From: Siderastrea siderea | Taxonomy: Eukaryota > Cnidaria > Anthozoa > Scleractinia > Rhizangiidae | Assembly: GCA_964030785.1 (NCBI GenBank) | Contig: OZ034970.1 | Coordinates: 1,809,411 to 1,873,410 of the forward strand | Direction of reading: 5' to 3' | DNA length: 64,000 nucleotides | Shown here: positions 57,483-64,000 of the stretch, piece by piece | How the letters are laid out: each line of letters opens with the position of its first letter | Numbering within the stretch: position 1 is the stretch's first letter | The notes under the pieces: generated by a model | What the model was told of the DNA's origin: nothing | Databases searched by the model: none | What the model saw: only the letters and a program-made list of their open reading frames with translations | Translations under genes and position numbers: made by a program

Positions 57483-59042
57483 ACCTCCTGTTGTCCCTCT
57501 CAGCGGCGTTTAAAGGTTAAAGTTGATATTACTGTTCTGTTTCCGTGAAAGCAAAACATCGAAATGTGAAAAAAATGGTAATATTAGCTAACAGAATCAT
57601 GGATATATTCTTTTTCGTACGTCCGACCACACTAAGCTGGCGGAAAAAGATTTCAGCCGTTTGTCAGACCCAAAGCACAACGGCCGCAAATTGCAAATTA
57701 CCCAAAAAGAAGCCTTCCATGATACATAATAACCATCTCACTCGATTATGTTACTCAAATTTATCATATGACCCGTACGGACCTGCGCGCAATTTCCTTG
57801 GGAAACCATATGAAAAAAAGTCCCGTATGAGGGCCGTACGCCTCGCTCTAGCAGGGCCGGAAAAAGCCGTACGGCCCTACTAGAAAAGCGTACGGCCCCG
57901 CACTGCCGCAAGATGACGGGATTGGAACCAGTTGATTCCACAGCTTTGAATTCAGATGAACGATAGTAAACATTTTTTTAAAAAGCAAAGAATGTCCAAC
58001 ATGTTTATTAAAACTTTACTATCTAGAAAGCGATGTAGTTTGCAGGCGCAAAAATTAAAACAAAACGTGTTTAAACTTGGCACATGATGAAGAAATACTC
58101 CTGACAACAATAAAATCGAACTAAAAGCCGTCAAAAACTGAAACAACATAATCGGACAAAGACGTATCCTGGTTTGAAGTCATGATAAACATTGAAGAAA
58201 AAATGCAAATGCGAAGTAAACTCAAATTTCTTTTTCTGCTGCGTAATTTTTAAATCACAACAAACAAAATGCGAGTACATGTTTACGACTAACCTGGCAA
58301 TGACACAGTTTCCCGCTTGTTTTCACGAAGCATTTTAAGCACAATTTGGACATCAACTGTAAATGCAGAGCTCAACATTGTCGAACAGCAGACGTTCATG
58401 AATCCTACGATCCGTGGTAAACTAAACAACTTGAAGCTGAAGGGTAACGAAGCGTAGCAAAATCCTGAACTGCCTGTACAATCCCTTTCCAAGTCTTTAT
58501 GTAGTTTCATAAATTAGGATCTAATGTTGTTTTTAACATCCAAAATCCTTGGTGGAAAATTAATTAATCCTCTCGTTCAAACCTATTGTGAATTTCGGCT
58601 CAGAAGAAACGTCGCTAAGTTGTTCAATCAGGATAAATTCAGTCTTCGCTGAGAGACGAGCACGACTGAGCCGAAACGTCGTGCAAATTCTTTGTTGTAG
58701 TCCTTCATAAACGTTTCCTTTGAAATTTCTACTAACTGCAATCATGTACGAGGAATTTAGTCGGATTTAAATCTTCTTGGAATGGAGCTAAAACTCGGAG
58801 ATTTGGTTGACAACTTAACAGGAGTTCAAAAATTTTGTACGCACATCGCAGTTCAAATGCACTTTACTGGCTTCCCAAACAAATTACAAGCTACCATTGG
58901 CTTTTCAAAATGCGCGCGAAACGGGCCGCCGCGTCTGTATCCACAAAAGAAAGACAAAAAAAATGCAGTGGTCATATGATAAAATGCTTATTGACTGAGT
59001 TAGGTCGGGCCGGACGGGAAAATATTTGGCTCTCGGTCAGGA

Positions 59043-59073
<31 letters not shown>

Positions 59074-59085
59074 TCCTGACCTCGA

Positions 59086-59133
<48 letters not shown>

Positions 59134-59465
59134 TTATTTATTCTTGGACACGCTCAGAATTGACAAATATAAATCGCAATTAACAGGTCAAAGTGAGTAA
59201 AATTTGTTTATTTCTGTTTCGGCAGCATAAATTACTAATTAAGACCTTTACAACATTTATCACACCTTTTTAATTGAAATCAGTTTCTCTTCAATAAAAT
59301 CTCTTTCAGATTCGGCAGAGTAAACCCCGCAAACTCTTATAAATTCTCTTTAATTTTTGAAACGTTGCATGTCTCAGCAGGATAATTAAACCATAAACGT
59401 TTTTTTGAAAAGAAGAGTTGAATAGAAAAACCTTTTACCATGAAAATCAGTTGGCGAGTGTTCAA
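57483..59465. other. Intergenic stretch between the convergent genes
   Basis: No gene is recognised. It holds GTACGG-rich short repeats at about 57770-57900, the hairpin at 58987-59127, and AATAAA on the - strand (59212-59207) as the likely poly(A) signal of the cyclase-like gene, about 250 bp past its stop. Confidence 0.4.
58987..59127. mobile_element. 141-bp perfect-ended hairpin element
   Basis: CTTATTGACTGAG and CTCAGTCAATAAG cap long pairing arms (GGCCGGACGGGAAAATATTTGGCT and its complement). The tip is GGACCTCGCTGCGCTCGGTCC. Confidence 0.7.
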
Positions 59466-62400
59466 TTAAATCGTCATCGGTTTTGGCAGAGCAAACATAG
59501 TCTTTCCCTCGTAAACTCCTTCTGAATCTCTGTCACCGCTGAACCAGCTGTTCATGTTTTTCTTGGCCCACTCGACCTCCAGCCACAGTCCCATGTTCTT
59601 ACTTTTACTACAGCACTTCCGTAACTTCGTTTTGCATTTTTCTTTTTTGCCACGAAGTAATTCATGATAAGCCAGTAACTGAAGTCGTCGGCCATCAAAG
59701 ACTGGATGATGATAGAGTGCGTCCTTGAGTTTCTTCAGGCCCTAGAATTGAAATGACATATATAGTCTATCCAAAAAAGTTTTAGTGATCTTCCCGGTGA
59801 GAGCAGTTATTTGGTGACATTGACTAATTTTTCGAAAACCTGAGCGGAAGTCAACTTTATAGTCACATAGTGTTCGGTCTGGTTGTTGAAACGTCAGTCA
59901 TTATAACCCAACAGCCCTCTTCGAGACTAAGTACTCTCACGCTAGGCAGCCTACTAAAATATCTGAGATTGAACCATTTACTATTTTCTTCTTAGAGCAA
60001 AAGCGTCGAACAGCAATCGATTTGAGAAGCAAACCGGCTGATATCCGGACTAGCAAGAGTAAACTAGATTTGATTATAAAAGACACAACTCCGTCCGATC
60101 TAGTTTGAAGATGAAGAACTTGAATTTAGAGCCCGTTCTTGTGGAAGGGGATATGACAAGCTTTTTCTTTACCCACCCTGTGGACTTCATGCTCCTGTTG
60201 TTTATGTTTGCCTCTTTCCTGCAGTTTCAACAGCGAAAACTCCACAATCTTCGCAAAGCCATGGACAGCCATGAATACTTCTAACTTAGATGGCTCTAAA
60301 GCTACGAGAGAAATCAACTCTATCTCATGTTGTTATAATCAGAACTACTTAATGGCTGTTCAGGCACTTGGCTCTGTAGCATTTTGCGGCTAAAACAGTA
60401 CAGTACTTCAGACAATGCACTGAAGTAGGACAGTACTTTATTGGTACTAGACTTGATAAAACTCACTCGTTCTGGTCGTGGAGAACGCGCGCGCAGTTCA
60501 CGGGCGTGAATCATTTGCATCTAATTGTGTACAATGTAGGCAAATTTTCCGCGCGCGTGTTTTGCAATCAGTCTAAACATCGAATTGGGATAGGGAGAAA
60601 AAAGCATGCATAGGATATCCGAAAGAGGACGAAAACAACAAACCAGAAGCTGTAGAGATGTGTGTTTCGGCATTTTCCCAGTCTCGTCTCCTAGCATACC
60701 TAAAACAAAGAGTTAAATTAATCAGGTCATATTGTCTCTTAGTTTATCTGCAGTACAGCTTTTTTTTTCTCAGACAGAGTTATTCCTTAGAAATGATGTA
60801 GTATTAAATAGCAACAATGGTAATTGTTTCAGATTGGATCAGAAAAGTAAAAAATAAATTAGATACACTCGTGATTACTAAACTTTCGCCGTCACAAGAC
60901 AATTTTCTATATCACTTTTTTTTAAAAATAGAAATGGACTACCAGGCACAACTATATCATCGAAATACGTTGATTAATCGCAAAACCTCGCGAAGCTTAA
61001 GAAATTTAGTGATTTTTAAATCGCGGGAACAGATGAGGAACTGTCCTGGTTAAGGCAGGTGACTGTCTCTTCGTACAGAGGTTACACGTGGCTCCCTAAG
61101 CTCAAGAAATTGACGATGTAATGATGAGAGTAGGCCACTGTCAGTAATGGTGCGGATTCGAACAGCGCGTGTCTACCGAACGTCATTAGAGCTTTAGAAC
61201 AAAAGAAATTTTTATTCCAATTCACAAATTTATTACCTATAGAGCAGTTTTCAAATGAGTGTCGTAAAACCAAAATCAATCTAACCAATCAAAACAGGAA
61301 CAGAACACAAAACGAACCAATCAGAAAAAAGTAAATGCAAGTAATTAGCGTCAAGCGCGGGAAAACGCGTGCGAGCAAATCACGATTGATTTTAGTTTTA
61401 CTTCTGATTAGTTAAGAAAGTGGTGCGAGCTTTTTTGACCAATCAGAGAGCAAAGTTAAGCAAAAAACAAAGCAAACACAACATTACTTTGGACACTCAT
61501 TTGAAAACTACTCTAGCGACACGTATTTTAATTACGAAGAAAGCCCCAACCCTTAGTTAACAAAATCGGGCCGACTTAGCCCTTACCTTTTGATCTCTAA
61601 CTGCGTCAAATTAACAAACCGTTCTATGCGCTACTTCGACCCTTTCTTTGCCAGGAACAATACATTCATAGCTAAACATACCACAGACCAAGAGAGGCAT
61701 TGAGGTAAAACTTCGGCACTACATCAGCAGAAAAGGCGGGATCAGTAGACATTTTCGCTGTAAACTGAATGATTTTAGAGATATCCTCTAGCTGCCAGCC
61801 TAAAGACAATGGAAAAAAGTTTTTCAAACAAGAGAATCTCATTGCACTGCTCATTCAGATGGCGGTTATGATATGAGGGTCCCTATGAGTTATTTGCCAA
61901 TCGTCAAAAGGCTAAAATTTTAACGGTGAACCCATATGTGAATAGCTTGTACCTTCAAGAAAGAGTATAGACTACGATTAGTCTCTAATTTTGGCGATGA
62001 CGATTGTGGGGCGGGCGAAATACACACGCGCGCGCGAAATTTCGAGGAGACGCGACGCGACGCGACGCGAAGGGAGCGCTCCCTTCGCGTCGGGTCCAAA
62101 TGAAAGTTCTTGGGTTGATTTGTTATGGTGCCGTTTCACTTGTTTTCAATGTTTTACAAAAGTTTTTGTTTGTTTGTTTGTTTGTTTGTTTGGGTTTTAA
62201 ACTAGAGCACATTTGGCAGAGCATGTTGCTGTGACAACTTCACCTGCTTCGAGAATCAAATCAAAGCAACAGCACATGTACAGGGCCCGGCCGTGGGAGT
62301 CACTGGATTCTAACGCCGCACAGTTAAGTTCCTTTAGGACTTCAATACAATCGGGAATTCTGCAGGATCAAAACAACCAGCATGTTGTGAAAAAACTGTT

Positions 62401-63639
62401 AGTTTTACCTTATCGGCATTATGTTGATTCTCTACTGACTCTCAAAAGCTGTCAGTTCCTATTTTAGCTTAGCTAAGTTCTGTAGCTGTTCCACACGGTC
62501 GTTGCGTTAGTGTTAAATGCCACAAAAAACTGTTTTAAAGCCAGTAAAAAACCAACAGCCAAAGTGACTTGCATGGCGCTTACATTGATTTGTGTTCGTA
62601 TTGATTCATTGCGTTTTATGCACTTGTTGGAAATGTTGTGGTATTCACGGCGATTAACTTTGGTTTTTAAAGGAGAAGGTCACTCCAGAAACGGTGTATT
62701 TTTTGAAATCGCCAATAAAAAGATAACGCTAAGTTGAGTTACAGACCGTGTACAATTTGAGGTCACGGACAATTCAAAATGGCGGCGCTTTGTGTTGAAT
62801 GTTTGGCCCGCTTTGGAGAGGAATTTCAGTGGGATTGGATGCACTTTAGAAGCTAAAACCACGGTCAGTAACTCAACTTAGTGTTATCTTTTATTGGCGA
62901 TTTCAAAAAATACACCGTTTCTGGAGTGACCTTCTCCTTTAAAAGTAGTCTTTGGAAAAAGATCGCAATGGGGCACTTATCAATACTTAATTGCGCTACC
63001 TTCCTTCCTTTATTACTTATAGTAGCAACATTTCATGAAGGAGGTAATATAAATGAACCAGTAAATGAAAAATGTAAGGATCGAAGTTCAATTTCAAGAA
63101 AGAAAAAGTGCGAACAATGAAGCTCTTAAAATACCCGTTAAAACTTCTCGATTTTCCTAAATTCATGAGCCTCTTCCTCCCTAAACCGTTTTAATTAGCT
63201 TGAAATCACAGCTCTTAACACTGTATTTAATAAGGTACTATTGAAAACTCACGCAACCGTTAACGAGCACAATACCGGCACAGTAACATCAGTTGGTAAG
63301 CCTGCGGGCCTACTTACTTTGCGGTAACGAGAAGACTCTGGGCTAGCAGAGGAATGCAAGTTGTCTTCATGTGTGTGTCATGAACTTGTGTTGCAATGGT
63401 TAGAGCATGGCGACCTAAGAGAAGAGATGGCACAGTCGAACTGAACAATGTCATTATCCAAGCATTATCCAGGCTGGCTTTGCATTGGATTTGCATTAAA
63501 ACTGCGTCGCTTAATCATACCTGAACTAATGGCCGCTGAAACTCCACCGATTGCCAGCCTGAAAGCGAGGCTCACGCAGTATAGGTGAGCCACGGTGATC
63601 ATGTCTTCTGGGTCGGAATACAAAGAAGGGTCCTCACAC
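59466..63639 (-). CDS. ADCY10: Soluble adenylyl cyclase-like protein, C-terminal 7 exons (partial)
   Basis: Exons in transcript order: 63639-63521, 63414-63318, 62359-62244, 61799-61682, 60699-60644, 60319-60177, 59741-59466. They give 307 in-frame residues and end in PKPMTI-stop. All junctions are GT-AG and phase-consistent. The 56-bp exon was found because the preceding exon ends in a split Trp codon, and it supplies YARRRDWENAETH. The product is all helical and TPR-like, with no membrane segment. Motifs such as SSGRHALTIATQ, IPDCIEVLKEL, LGLWYARR and LQLLAYHELLRGKKEK recall the C-terminal tail of ADCY10, the bicarbonate-stimulated cyclase known as a pH sensor in corals. The catalytic domains would lie beyond the right edge. 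Another TPR-rich protein remains possible. The donor after exon 60699-60644 (GTTTGT) is the weakest site. Confidence 0.6.
61240..61515. mobile_element. 276-bp MITE, copy 2 (TA-flanked)
   Basis: Same family and orientation as 45250-45535. Both copies contain CAAGCGCGGGAAAACGCGTGCGAGCAA, and the ends are AGAGCAGTTTTCAAATGAGTGTCG / CACTCATTTGAAAACTACTCT. It lies in an intron of the cyclase-like gene. Confidence 0.75.
62667..62942. mobile_element. 268-bp hairpin element flanked by TTAA
   Basis: TTAA at 62667-62670 and 62939-62942 encloses inverted arms of about 80 bp starting AGGAGAAGGTCACTCCAGAA. The arms are nearly identical, so the insertion is young or constrained. The interior is non-coding. 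It lies in an intron of the cyclase-like gene. Confidence 0.8.
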
Positions 63640-64000
63640 CTGGTGGAAGAAGAAGACAAAGGAATTATTAAAGCCAGTTTGCAAATGCGATTTTTTGTGC
63701 AATTTTGGCGCCCTTTTTTAATGCAATTTTTGTCGCGCTCGAGCTCTCGATAAAAATCGTAAGCGAGGCAAGCTGCGATTTCAGTGCAATTTCTGTGCAA
63801 TTTGTCACCGCAATTTCGCAGAGGTTTCGAACATGTTCGAAACTTGACAAAATGCAACTTGACGGTGATTTTTGGGAAACTGCAGAATAATCGCAGAGAA
63901 ATCGCGATGAAATCGCCTCTAGTTTATACCTGCGACAAAAGTTGCATTAGAGAGTGCGACAAAAATCGCATCAAAAACCGCATGTGTAAACGAGCCTTCA
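63640..64000 (-). other. Intron of the cyclase-like gene with a Cys/Ile-frame AATCGCA repeat
   Basis: No exon is seen beyond the acceptor at 63640-63641. From about 63690 the sequence is dominated by short repeats such as TGCAATTT, AAATCGC and TGCGAC, likely a dispersed repeat running off the window. Confidence 0.4.

Noticed and set aside
61082..61200. Extra exon of the cyclase-like gene (frame containing FGRHALFESAPLL)
   Set aside because: Good-looking acceptor, but the phase fails with the strong donor at 61681. The 56-bp exon at 60644-60699 fits instead. A B-box-like GTTCGAATCC suggests a SINE fragment.
1..64000. CRISPR arrays, operons, Shine-Dalgarno sites
   Set aside because: Spliced eukaryotic genes throughout. 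All tandem repeats lack unique spacers of constant length.

Overview
This is eukaryotic nuclear DNA from an invertebrate, most likely an anthozoan cnidarian such as a stony coral. The reasons are AT-rich sequence, small exons in long introns, a metazoan receptor tyrosine kinase (RTK) with a lineage-specific ectodomain, and dense short inverted-repeat elements with TTAA or TA flanks. The cnidarian placement is inference from general recall of such sequence. It cannot be proven from the window.

Two genes can be supported. The first is a large + strand gene (start codon 8534, stop 56155) that I rebuilt from 35 exons. Every intron is GT-AG, all reading phases close, and the summed CDS is 4434 bp (1477 residues). 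The order is signal peptide, Cys-rich N-terminus, about seven fibronectin-III-like (FN3) modules, one transmembrane helix, and an FGFR/class III-like tyrosine kinase with a long insert and a tyrosine-bearing tail. Five of the FN3 modules share one three-exon plan with phase 1-1 borders.

The second gene is on the - strand and converges on the first. Its last seven exons (63639 down to 59466, 307 residues plus stop) look like the helical C-terminal part of soluble adenylyl cyclase (ADCY10). Its 5' part lies beyond the window.

Layout: 1-8533 is intergenic and repeat-rich (Penelope-like remnant at the edge, inverted-repeat elements, two 42-bp palindromes). 8534-43581 encodes the receptor ectodomain and membrane anchor. 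44190-56155 encodes the kinase and tail. 56156-59465 is intergenic with candidate poly(A) signals. 59466-63639 is the cyclase-like gene, and 63640-64000 is its next intron.

The introns hold most of the other structure: four short elements with exact TTAA duplications (one of these in the cyclase-like gene), two copies of a TA-flanked MITE, a 4-kb element with 0.86-kb inverted arms, tRNA-derived SINEs, a 5'-truncated non-LTR retrotransposon with a long open ORF, a Penelope endonuclease remnant, and several 0.1-0.8-kb simple repeats. A partial duplicate of the exon carrying the catalytic and activation loops lies just downstream of that exon. It has phase-compatible splice sites.
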